Shown in pieces: positions 1-11,471 of a DNA stretch of 64,000 nucleotides. The notes beneath the pieces were generated by a model. It ran no database searches and was not told the origin of the DNA. It saw only the letters and a list, made by a program, of their open reading frames with translations. Source of the DNA: Rhopalosiphum padi (lineage: Eukaryota; Arthropoda; Insecta; Hemiptera; Aphididae); assembly GCF_020882245.1 (NCBI RefSeq), contig NC_083600.1:19902001-19966000 (forward strand). The letters are read 5' to 3'. The stretch's first letter is position 1, and every line of letters begins with the position of its first letter. Made by a program: the position numbers and the translations under genes.

Positions 1-3000
1 TGTTTAAAGCAAAAATTAAACAAATTTTGTATGGTAAGATTTCTGTATATTATAAAGATCAATGATGAAATGTACGTCAGACTCATATTTCATCATTTGT
101 TTATACTACTGATTAGTATTGTCTATTATAGTATTTAGTAATACATTACTACTGCATGTTAAACTATTCTTTTCCTAAAACGGCTAAAACTTTACACACA
201 TTATACATTATAATATATATTATTGATGATTATAATATTAATATATCATGTATATTGTATATCATTGTTAAAATGTTAACTTGTATAGGTCAAATTCTTA
301 AATAGTTAACTGTATATTGACAATAATAATAATAATAAACGTACCTAATTATAATGAAATAAACATTGTTTAAAAAATCAACATATTCCACCCTCTAAAT
401 TAAAGATTTTTTTAAATCAACAAGTGATGAAATATCCAAAAAAAATATTATAGGTATATACTATAACACAAATATTATCGACTAATTTTACATATGTTTA
501 TAATTTTTATTTAAACTTTGTAAATGATTATTATTATATACGAATGATTAAATTTTTATTTCATTAATTTCTAATAATTATTCATACTTATAGCATAAGT
601 ACAAAAATATTTAAATATATATTAAAAAAATAAAGGGTTGATTAATGATTATATATTAACTAAACACATAGGTATAATTAGTAGGTATATAACATAGATA
701 TACGTATAATAAGTCAATACGTCATAACTCATATAATTGAAACACCGTTAATTTAGGCAATTAAGTAGCCTTGGTATTCGACCTTCGCGAATAGAACTTG
801 GTCACTAAAAGGAGGTACCTAATAGCTATGTATAATACTCTACCTTTATAAAAATACATTGATGTATTATGCTAGTTAATTTGAAATTAAACATTGTGAA
901 TAAATTTTATTATAGGCGCTCTAAACTTTTACCTTATATTATATAATATATTATTTATAAGTTAAAACTATTGAAATATTCGACGTTTTTGTCGAAACTA
1001 AAAATAATTTACACAAGTATAATATTATTTTATAAAGATTTCAGCTAATATTCTCTTTGAATCTTATTTCTAGGCTAAGACATTTAGATTTATACGAGTA
1101 CGAAGATGGTTTATTACACTAATAAAATCACATTATTCCAAAACTGTAGTTTTTATCTTATATATTATTATATTAGTATATTACCTTACATTCCTATATG
1201 AGATTATAATATAAAATATTTTAATTTTCCAAATTATATTTAAATAAAAACAAATTATAGTTAATTATGTTATTTTGATATGGTTTTATGGGAAGTAGGT
1301 ATTACAATAACGTATTACTATGTTAGAATGTATTATGATAATATATATATATACCAATATTTAGTTCTTAACAAATTGTAATAGTCTTAAAATTGTTTTA
1401 TCAACTGAATCATCTGATATTATATTGAATTCATAGTTCATACATACATATAGCTTTATATTCTCATGTATAAATATTTTTAAAAAACTTCCAAAATTGT
1501 GTCTACTATCTATCCTGAAAAGTACATAGGTAACATACTCGATCTATATTTTTCTTACCGCTATCCATCTAATATTCTAATCTATTGTAACATTTCTATA
1601 TAATTATATAATGCACCTTGTATATCAACCTGGGTTTTGGTAGGTGCTAATTTTAAATATACTCGTTATAAATTCCAAATTAAAACCTTTAAATCCACAG
1701 ACCGATTTCAATGTTCAATATTTAACCCATTAATCTGTGTCTGAGAGGATTAGTTTACGATGGTATCATAAAAAATATTTTTTTTTTATCAAGGTAGGGT
1801 AGTTAACCCTGCGTTTAACTTCCAACTTAGAGGACCAGTCAACGAGACACACGAACCAATTAAGGTATAGTGTGGATGTTATTGAAATATACATATTATG
1901 TAAAATGGATGAAGGAACGCCAATTAATGGTATAACTATACTTTTATCTTATACTTTTTTGAACAACAGCTTACATTTTAAATTTCGTAGTCCTAAGTAA
2001 AAAACGTTTCTGAAACTTCAAATATTCAAAAATTGAATTTTAAACAAGTAGGCAGTGGTTAATTAGTTAAAGATAACTGCCAATTCAAAGATTAGATGCG
2101 AGCGAAGTAGTGTGGGAAATTTAGGTTAAGTAATTTAAGTGTCCTAAGTTATGATTGAGCATAGAATTTTTTTAGCGTTGCATAGTATTCAATACCATAA
2201 TGGGCTTAAGTTATACTTTGAAATTATAAACCTCTAAATAAAATTAAAGTATAGAATAAAATATATTAGTTTTCAACTAATTTTTATATTATAAAATATT
2301 AACAATTTATTTTTCTTAATGAAATAAAAAATAAAAATGACTTTTTTAACTATAAGTATATTTTTAATTTAGCAATAGAAAATTACCTAGCCTAATTATT
2401 TACTATTATTATTCACTAAGAGGTCATTATTACGTCGTATATACCCATGCAATCGTTTTTTTTAATTCATACCATATTATTGTAATTTTTTAAATTAATA
2501 GGTATGTTGTATAATACAGTCCCAGAGTTGTTTTACATAATATCAAATATTCAAGTTCATTCCAATAATAAACATATTAATTATTATTCAAATGGGAACA
2601 TTATAGCATTTTTTATGTTCAACCGTGTAGATTTTCTTTAATATTTCTATAATAGTCTTTGAATCTTAAATAAGTCGACAAATTTACTAAATTATATTTT
2701 AAAAAGTTTTTGATCGATTAGGTCACCAGCAGTGAATCAATATTATGCAGAATAGTTAGGTATACTTGTGCCAAACAATTCTAAAAAAATATTTTCAAAA
2801 ATATTTCTTATTATTTTTTAATAAAGTGAGTGTTCAAGTCGAATGCTTGAAAATAATCACTCAGTTCACAACTAGTATATGAATTAGGAAATAAAAGTTA
2901 TATAGATGTTTATTCTGTATTTCTGTTTGAATATTAAATAGTTTAATTTTAAAATGTTTAAATTTATGTATATATATTATGATCTGTATTGACTTTATTA

Positions 3001-3140
3001 TATATGTATTAATAAATGGCAATGTTTAATTTTTTAATTAAATTTGTCAAGGGAATCGCCGTGAAAAATCAGATATAATTAATAAATATATCTATTATAC
3101 AAATCAAAAGCATAAAACGGATATCTATTATGCAATAATG
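1..3140. other. AT-rich intergenic DNA, no gene seen
   Basis: This stretch is very AT-rich, dense in stop codons in all frames and studded with short A/T runs and TATA-like words. I see no exon with plausible splice sites, no RNA gene and no clear transposon ends. It may include distal regulatory sequence or part of a long intron of a gene lying outside the window, but nothing in the sequence shows this. Confidence 0.6.
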
Positions 3141-3194
3141 ATTGGTCAATAAATTCAACAAGATAATTTGTGTAATAAACAGTAAACTCATAAC

Positions 3195-3375
3195 CTATAG
3201 GTACTTATATAGTACTTTAGGCCACAGCCTACTACCACATCACTCATTTAAACTTGCAGGACTTAACTGCAGTTGCTCCTATTACCCCCTACCGAGCTGT
3301 GGAGAGGATTACTCTGACTTCCAACACCTGCTCCTAAACTGTTCATCCCTCTCTCCCCAAAGAGCGCAGCTTTAA
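3195..3375 (+). mobile_element. Non-LTR retrotransposon C-terminal remnant
   Basis: A short open stretch ends in a cysteine/histidine pattern (CSCSYYPLPSCGE, then HLLLNC, then QR) that resembles the zinc-knuckle tail that follows reverse transcriptase and RNase H regions in many insect non-LTR retrotransposons. The frame is closed upstream by stops, so only the last part of the polyprotein survives. It is followed after about 70 bases by a hAT-type element. The family link is by motif recognition only. It could also be an unrelated Cys-rich chance frame, but the spacing of C, H and C fits the tail well. Confidence 0.5.
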
Positions 3376-3446
3376 ACCGATTTTTTTCACTTTCGGAATA
3401 AACTTCTCCCTCGTCAATACTCTTTCGGATAATAATGAAAGTCTGA

Positions 3447-3618
3447 CAGGGGCGTATTTAGAAATTTTTTTAGGGGCAATGGTATATTTTTAATTATATT
3501 GCACTTCTACAATTTAAAAATAATAGGACATAATAAGCAGACTTAATAAATATTTAAATATTTCCTGGATTTTGGAGTGGGGCTGAAGCCCCCTCAGCCC
3601 CCCATAAATATGCCCCTG
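3447..3618. mobile_element. hAT-type MITE, 172 bp, perfect 8-bp TSD
   Basis: The element begins CAGGGGCGTATTTA and ends TAAATATGCCCCTG, an inverted terminal repeat with one mismatch over 14 bases. It is flanked on both sides by the 8-base direct repeat AAGTCTGA (3439-3446 and 3619-3626). CAGGGG termini plus 8-bp target duplications are the hallmark of hAT superfamily DNA transposons. The interior is AT-rich with a G/C-rich patch near the right end (GGGGCTGAAGCCCC) and has no transposase frame, so this is a non-autonomous copy moved in trans by a transposase encoded elsewhere. The perfect TSD suggests a relatively recent insertion. Confidence 0.85.
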
Positions 3619-3626
3619 AAGTCTGA

Positions 3627-6600
3627 TTATACACACAATTAGTTTTATTCTCCAATCAGGCCACCAAATTTAGTAGTGTGAGCTTTATTTATTTATTTTT
3701 CTTTATAGTTCATATAAACTTTATAGTTTATATGTCTGTTTTTAATGATATGTATTTGTCAATATATTATAATTTATGTTGAAATCTCATTAAATAATAA
3801 TAATAAAAAAAAAATAGGTTACTTTTTACTTTTCAACACATACGTGTTGATTATAGTTGATTCATGAAAAACTATCAATTTTAATTTATATATTGTTTAA
3901 TAAGTAGGGGGTAATGCGGAATTGGTTCTCTATAGTCAAATAAAGTGCACGAATTGGTTTCCAAAAAAATTACTTTACAGTATACAACTGTTCAAATTTG
4001 TTCCCAAATATAATTACTCTCCAGTATACGACTATTACAAAATATGTACAAATCGATAATCTTATATTTTTTTTAGGGTTTACGATACCCGGGAAAGTTT
4101 GTAAATATAATTTTATATCTAGTAGTAATTGTTGAGTTTCACTTCATTATTATTATTGAGTATTGAGCAATATGTATATAGTGTATAGTATAAATATATT
4201 ATACTGAGCAACATTTTTAACCATACCTAGGTATTCTGTTTGAGCTGTGTGAAGTATGAAATTTTTTATATATGTATCTATAATAATTCTACACAGTTCC
4301 AAGTCTGTATAAAATGGAAAGGAAATGTTACTGATTGAATATATCATAATAATTTGAAAAGCTAATTTAACAATATTGTATTATCATGAAAGCTTGCCGG
4401 AACCAACTCTATGTTACCTGTAGACAACCCGGGAGCCAACTTTTTGTCGTCCTAAGTAGCTAATACTTAACTCTAATTATTGTTATAATATAGATAGGTA
4501 CTAATATTACTATTATAGTACTATAGTAGGTATATTGTAGCGACAATTAGTTGTTGATAAAGTTATAATCACAAACATCAAGTATCAATTGATAAATGAA
4601 CTATATTTCATACTACTGAACTACTGCCTACTGAGGTCTGAAATCGCATCATCATTCATCGGTCCGAAGAAGTCAAGGGCAACCCACTCATGTCAGCGGT
4701 GGGTCGGAGGGGATAGAAACGAGTGCGCACTGCGCAGTCGTCCCGCGTTGTTGACGCGACAATGGCATTGTATACCTACAAGTATTATTATAATTTATAA
4801 TTTAATAATATAATGTAATGAAAAATTTAAGTACGCAATAAAATCATCAGATACTAGATAGTATTTAAGTAAGATTTTTGTGGTGCGCAATAGAACTGCG
4901 TAAACGGTAAACCAGGATAATAATAATATGAATACTAATAATGCAACGGACATTTAGAAAAAATGAAATACACAACTACCTGAACTACCGATACGGCGTT
5001 ACAAGTTAGTAATAAGTAGTTACAACTAACATGTAACGTACCAAAAAACATTTTATACTGCCGATTCTTAGTTGTGTAGGTAGTAACTATGGAGGAACCT
5101 AAAAAATAAAAAAATTGTCTAATAGTGTTTTTTTTTTGTATTTATGGACATATGGACTTTGGTATAATTTGATTATATAATATTAGTATACATGAGTGTC
5201 AGAGTGTATACTGTAGACTCGCTAATCCACTAGCCACTACTCACTATTAACTATACTAAAATATATAAAATATAAGTAGGTACCGCTTATTCTAAGAATT
5301 TTAATCAATTAAGCGCTTAATTTAAATAAGCCCATCAAAATAAGTTTTTGAGAGGGGGTAAAAGTTTTGACCAGTCCATAATAATAAAAAAAACCATTCG
5401 CTAACAATTACATTACAATTACATTTTTATCTCAATACAAACAGCCTTCTTACATCATTTTATACATACTAGGTTAGTAACTAGTATAGTTACTAATTAC
5501 TATCATGGTTATCTGAGATTACTCTAGGCATAAATAACACATTTTTTTTTTTAGAACAATGACTAAATAATAAATATATATTATATAGGGATACTCAATA
5601 TTTACCTATTATAGCATTGAGTATACATTGTATACCATACGTAATTGTAGCTACTATATGAGATTATGACGACTTATTTTAAGGGGAATTTTACTCCAAT
5701 TCATGTCCTATTTGCACCAAATATGAGTATAAAGGTATTTACAAAAAATAAAACAAAACATACCAAAACTAGCACATACCTGAAACTCCCATAAAATTCC
5801 TACTAAACCATTCTTGTTCTTTGATTTCAGCAGATAGGTAAATTCTTATTTGATGCGAAATTTATTTTGATTAACCAAAATTGGGTGTTTTCAATTTTGA
5901 AAAGCAGGCATGTTAAAATTAATAAAAATATTAATTTTCCGTTTTTACAATTCTAAATACGTTCATTGACGGTTTATTGATTTAAGAATATTGCTTTTAC
6001 TTATTAATCATTCAACGTCAGTACTGTGCAGCTTGAACACGAGCAAGTAAAATATTACTATTTTTGAACTCGTTGGACCCAGATAAATGTTGCACTAATT
6101 TAGGCAATGGCATTTGTTGTTTCTTCTAATCTATTATGTTCCATTAAATCTTTAAATCTAAATAATTACCCAAAATGTCAAATGTATTTCTAATATTAAC
6201 ATTACAAATTACCTACAACCAAGGTTAGCAACAGGTTTAATAGTACTAACAAAATATTCATCAATATACTAGGCTCTTGCCTTGCAAGCGTATATAATAG
6301 TAAACAAGTTAATATTTTTTTTAAATTTAAAAACATATTAATACCTATAAAAACAACTATTTTCTGTCTTTTTTCAATAATATAACAATAAATTATAAAA
6401 AATCAATTATGCTAAAATTGATTATCAAGTGTGCATCTTGATTTACCAAATATGCAGAACAAGCTCAAGTGTCCTTTAGAATGAGCCCGACAATTAATGA
6501 CTATGTAACTACATATCGGCTATCACAGATTTACAGAAGCAGTATATACTATATACAAGTATATAATGCAGCTGTGTAATATTAAAAAACGTGGTTATCT

Positions 6601-6900
6601 CCGAGGTAGAGTATTATCGCCGCAGATAAATAAGATAAATAAAGATAATATTATTGTTGTTGACTACGATAAATGATAATTAATGTTTAAACTGAATATG
6701 TTTGTCGACCATCATAGTAAGCGATTATCTCAATTTAAGAATTAAAATGTTAAATGATATAGTACTAGGATATATTATTTCAATATTTGCAATAAGGGCG
6801 TTTTTCTTAAATTAAATCGTGGTAACATTACCATTGATTGTGAAAAATATTAAATATTGTACTACAATAAATTATATTATTATACATTTTTATAATCAAC
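3627..6900. other. Intergenic, mostly AT-rich, one GC-richer patch
   Basis: Apart from the degenerate repeat at 3915-4040, this region has no exon-like structure that I can support. A GC-richer patch at about 4620-4770 (GTGCGCACTGCGCAGTCG and a short CGCGT/ACGCG stem nearby) stands out from its surroundings. It carries an open frame of about 74 codons without recognisable similarity and may be an old transposon or promoter fragment. The rest resembles the flanking AT-rich DNA. Confidence 0.5.
3915..4040. repeat. Degenerate tandem repeat, about 44-bp unit
   Basis: Two imperfect copies of a unit containing AATTGGTTCC-like and AATTACTYTMCAGTATAC words lie 44 bases apart (AATTAC at 3968 and 4012; GTATAC in both). 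A further AATTGGTTC copy lies 32 bases upstream of the first. The same GGTTCC/GGAACC core recurs elsewhere in the window (about 4395, 4430, 12730, 57085-57165, 59120, 62330), which suggests a dispersed degenerate repeat family rather than a local accident. Confidence 0.45.
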
Positions 6901-6929
6901 GGTATTACCAATCTTTTTGTTTTTATCAA

Positions 6930-7448
6930 TTTCGATGATAAAGCCGGAAATTACTATCGCCCGCCGATCCGCGCACATAATCGTAAACACCAACAAACCG
7001 CTGCGACGTCGATTCGCGGCAGTGGTCGGCACAATCACCTCACCTCGTAGTATTCACCACTCCCACCTTTTCGCAATACCGTGTACCGAATACGAATACC
7101 GGTCCCGGTACTCCGGTCGTCGTGTACTCGTGTCTATTTCAATCTGCATTTCCGTTGGTCGTTGGCTACTGCCCGTTCCCGTTTTAACTACGTAATTATA
7201 ATAATCGGTACTTGCCGACATTACGCGGCCAGAGCACCGTTCGTTCGCTAAGTCTTGTCCGCCGCTTGCTCAGCAGTCGATATTCGATAATACACGTAGA
7301 AAATATTAATTTTACAGTCGCGTTGTAGGCGTTGTCAGTGTTTTGTTTTTGTTTTTTATTTTTCGTTTTTTTCGCCCGTCGCACTTTCGTGTTCCACACT
7401 ATTCCGTCGTATCTCTTACCGCAGTGTAACAGTTATCCGTAAGTCACG
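6930..7448 (+). promoter_or_regulatory. Promoter and 5' UTR region of cytochrome b5
   Basis: Base composition shifts abruptly to GC- and CpG-richer DNA from about 6940 until the start codon at 7449, as is usual at insect housekeeping promoters. No clear TATA box is present close to the coding start. An initiator-like TCAGT lies at about 7335 (GTTGTCAGTG). The long pyrimidine-rich stretch 7330-7380 would then be 5' UTR. The open frames on both strands here are composition artefacts and not called. Confidence 0.5.
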
Positions 7449-10400
7449 ATGACCGAAAAAGAAGTGAAAAAATACTCTCTGGCCGAGGTTGCCGCAAATG
7501 CGAACGCTACAAATCCGTGGATCGTGATCAATGATTGTATATACGACGTCACAGAATTCCTTAACGACGTACGTCCACCGCCGTTGTAGTCACGTCCATC
7601 CCGGTTGTGTTCCACCGGGTACACGTCGTCTAGTCATCGGTTTTAATCCGTTGTTTAATCCGAGTTTTTTTATTTGCTTACAGCACCCCGGTGGTGAAGA
7701 GGTCCTGTTGGAACAAGCCGGCAAGGATGCAACCGAGGAGTTTGAAGATGTTGGACACTCGAGTGACGCACGCGAAGTCATGCAAAAATACAAGATTGGA
7801 GAACTTATAGAAGTAAGTGTCCTTGTCATAGACATATACAATATTGAATATTGTACTGATAGTGATAATGTTCTAGTTCCTCTTTGTATGCAAACTGTAG
7901 TTTTTTTTGATTTCGAGGACAAATTTTATTAGGTGATTTTTATAACTATAATGAGTACTTATCTTGATTTCAAACACATTGTTTGGTTAGCTGGATAATT
8001 TTTAGTCGTTATGGATCGTTAGTGATGTTGGTATGTTAATGTATTTATTTGATTTGCTATATTCTGTGGTGATTTAACCAGAGTTGATGCAACAATGGTT
8101 CAATATCATATAATTAATTTAAGTTTCTAATTTTATCAATAAGTAACAAGGGTTAATTCACTTTTGTTATATCTTTAACCAGTGACAAAATAAACATAAA
8201 ATAGTCCATAAACGACCTAAAATTTACCTACCTACCCACTGCCAATTGTCATTAGACATAATATATTTCTATATATTTTAATTAATTCTAGTACTAGTAA
8301 TACTAATAATTAGTTATTGATGGGTACTTTCATATTGGCACCTACCCACCCCTAAATCTTAAGAAAAAATCAAGAAGCGATCGCTTCTCAAATACCACGT
8401 ATGTTTTGCCACTATCGCAAATAAAGGAAGTTTGCCCCACAACTGATAAAAACAACAATAACTAATTTAGTTATATATATGTAGTTGTATATTCTAATAC
8501 ATATATACTTTTATATTACATTTTTAAATACTACCTACCTTTTTATCATAAATAGTTAAATAATTATAACCTACTGTTTTTTAAAAAAATAATATGTATA
8601 TAGTGGTATGCTGAAGCGTGACATGAAAAGAAATAATTCTTATTTTAAGTTTATTTGTCTAAAAAATATTGAAATTTTGAAAGTATGTATAAGCCTTTTT
8701 TTGTTTTTAAAATTATTCTAAAAATTATTAGGATATAATTTTAAATAACTATTTTAATTTTACCATCTAATACCTTTAGGTTGATAAAATGTTATTGTAG
8801 ACTATAATCTATTGGTATTACTTTAAAATTAGCTTATTATGTTTTTCATACAAAAAATTATTAGGTTATTTATATTTTCAATGTAATAATTTTTCTAACA
8901 CAATTGTCTTTTGGTAAACTAATTAATAAAAAATATTAAATTCATATAAATTGTATTAATTAACAAATAATTTTAATATTGTTATTATTAACATTTATAA
9001 TTTATCCATTTAATAAATCAATAAAAAAAATACAAGGAATACGTACATTTTAAGTATTTGTACTTTTATAGCTTATACATTGATATTTGAATTTTAGGTA
9101 TGTAATACTCTCTAATACTCTCTAATTTTTTTCCTTTTGTATTTTAAGCCATTGGTATTAATATTATTAATATTTTTGAAACGTTATATTATATTTGATT
9201 CATATTTATCAAATCGTAGTTTTATATTAATTGTAACTAATATTTAAATAAATAAACATACTTGATTTTTGTAATTAATTTAAATATTTTAATTACAGGA
9301 AGATAAAAGACAAAATAAGAAACCCGTGAAGAAACCAACACCTGCATCATCAAGTGCTTCTGGAGATGATTTTAGGTTAGTAAGATGTGTAAAAAAACTA
9401 AATTTACGTTTGGGTATTATTTTATTAATTTTAATAATATTACTAAGTTTTTATTTTAAGAAATTACTTAATAAAGAAATGTAAGTAGGCATTTACATTA
9501 CATTTTAAAATCAATAAGAAAATGTATATTAATAGTTATATACATTTATTTACTTATCATAGTTTGATTTTATTGTTAACAAACCACATAGTTTGTTGCT
9601 CAGAATCAAGTTAAATTAAAGTTTAAATTTTATTACTTAATGTTTTTTTCTTAATAATATTTAATATAAACTATTTTCATTATAATTGTATAATATAAGT
9701 AATAAGTGCTAAATTGAATTAATAGTTCATCTTCTATGTACAAGTTTTATACATTTTTTTATAGATTAATATCATAATTTTTAATATTAAGAATATTGTA
9801 AATTAAAAATCTATACTCAAAAAGCCATGACTATAATATCCTTACTATATAGTACATTTAATTATGTTTTGATATTACTATATCTTTTTATTTCTACTTG
9901 AACATTTTAACATGTTATAACTTATAACTAAGTGTACATTTTAAATAAATAATTATTTACAATCATAGTAGGTGGAGCTTGAGCATCAATTCAATACAGT
10001 ACTTTTGTTTACAATTCTTTGACATAAACACATAATATATGTATACAAAATTAAAATTACTTTTATGTTTTCACATAAATTATAAGTTGTACTTATACAA
10101 TTTTTGTTAATGCTAGTGAAATAGTTTTTTCTACTATTTACTACTATTTTAAGTGCTTTGAGTAAAAATTATTAGTTTCATTTTTTTATTAATTAATTTT
10201 GTTTATATTTTTTATTCAATTATATTATTATTTATTGTATTATAATTTATAATAATCGTTTAACTACATTTTATATGTATTATTTAAGTATGAACTGAAT
10301 TTAAAAATAGTATCAATTGTTCATTTACCATATTATATTAGTAATAACTTATAGTTATTATAATAATAAAAACAATATTTCCTGTGGGTTATAGCATAGT

Positions 10401-11097
10401 GATATAGTTGTGACTGAAATATTGAAATATTACTGACCTCTTAATTATTCAAATTATTTATTCTTGTTTCATAATAATTTATATTTCTTAACACATTACG
10501 AGTTCTATAATATTATGAAAGAATTTAAGACTTATGACTGATTAAAATTGCTGTGTTATTTAATAACTAATGATATTGATTATTAATAACTTAGCATATA
10601 TTTTTTTTATAATATAATATTATGGTAATGACTACTTGTGATTATATAAGACAATTTTTTATATTTAGTAAAAAAAAAAAAATGATAAAAGTTATCAAAA
10701 TCTATTTTATATACATATACATATTAATTATATTTTTTTAATACAAGTTTGTTAGAGTTTATTTTTATAAGTTTATGTTGTTTTTTTTTGTTATTAACTT
10801 AATATAATTTAGAATTTTCTTGTAAAAGTTTGTTCTAATACACTAAATATTTTATTTGAAATAAAGTGAAAATTATTAAAAATATTTAATAGAAAAGCAA
10901 TGTTAATTTTATTGAAATTACAATATTTATACATATCTCATCAATTTAAACTATTATTTATAAGTTATGAAATATCCATATATTTGTATTATAATAATTC
11001 ATGTTTTTTATTTTTTAGTCTTTGGAAATCGTGGTTGCTGCCTTTGACAATGGGAGTGCTCGCTATCTTCGTTTACCGATACTTTATTGCTTCATAA
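7449..11097 (+). CDS. Cyt-b5: Cytochrome b5, tail-anchored (4 exons, 134 aa)
   Basis: Exons: 7449-7568, 7684-7812, 9299-9375, 11019-11097; all introns are GT-AG and phases agree (0, 0, 2), giving 134 residues, the usual length for insect microsomal cytochrome b5. Residues 5-82 form the heme domain. The HPGG motif supplies the first axial heme ligand His41, and His65 in EDVGHSS the second, with the expected 24-residue spacing. A Lys/Pro/Ser linker (84-108) leads to a C-terminal hydrophobic anchor (about 114-132), so the protein should sit in the ER membrane facing the cytosol. Known family role: electron carrier from NADH-cytochrome b5 reductase or P450 reductase to fatty-acid desaturases, elongases and P450s. 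The ATG is the first in frame after the GC-rich leader. Introns 2 and 3 (about 1.5 and 1.6 kb) are AT-rich with no gene inside. A 16-bp perfect palindrome lies in intron 2. Identification is firm; the microsomal rather than mitochondrial form is inferred from the tail. Confidence 0.96.
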
Positions 11098-11461
11098 AAG
11101 ATTAAAGTCATTTAAGTTTATCATAAAGTTATTATTGTCAACCAAAATTCTGGGTTAACTCACAAATATTGTCTTTTGTGTATTTTGTCAGTGGTCAATC
11201 ATTAAACTACATTCCAATCTGTGTTTACTGTTTACATAATGTTTTCATTAATACAATCACAAAACATGAAAGATTTGTATAGTTTAAAAACTATTAAACC
11301 TAAATATTATAATTAATATGACCGATTAAAAATACTTATAATGGTTAGACATGGTAGAAATTAGTAATTCTTGGAATTTAGTATTATTAATGTTTGAATG
11401 TTCAAAAAATATATACATACTTAAAGAAAATATATACTGTGTTTTTAAATATCTACAATAT

Positions 11462-11471
11462 AATAAATAAA
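11462..11471 (+). terminator. Candidate poly(A) signal for cytochrome b5
   Basis: Two overlapping AATAAA hexamers lie about 365 bases after the stop codon. In such AT-rich DNA the hexamer occurs often by chance, so this is only a candidate; other AATAAA-like words follow downstream. Confidence 0.3.

Noticed and set aside
6917..7195. Open frame of 92 codons upstream of cytochrome b5
   Set aside because: It coincides with the CpG-rich promoter and leader. It begins with a non-ATG codon and has no domain or splice partner.
7531..7932. Open frames on both strands across cytochrome b5 exon 2
   Set aside because: They read through intron 1 or lie opposite the exon. The spliced cytochrome b5 model explains the region completely.
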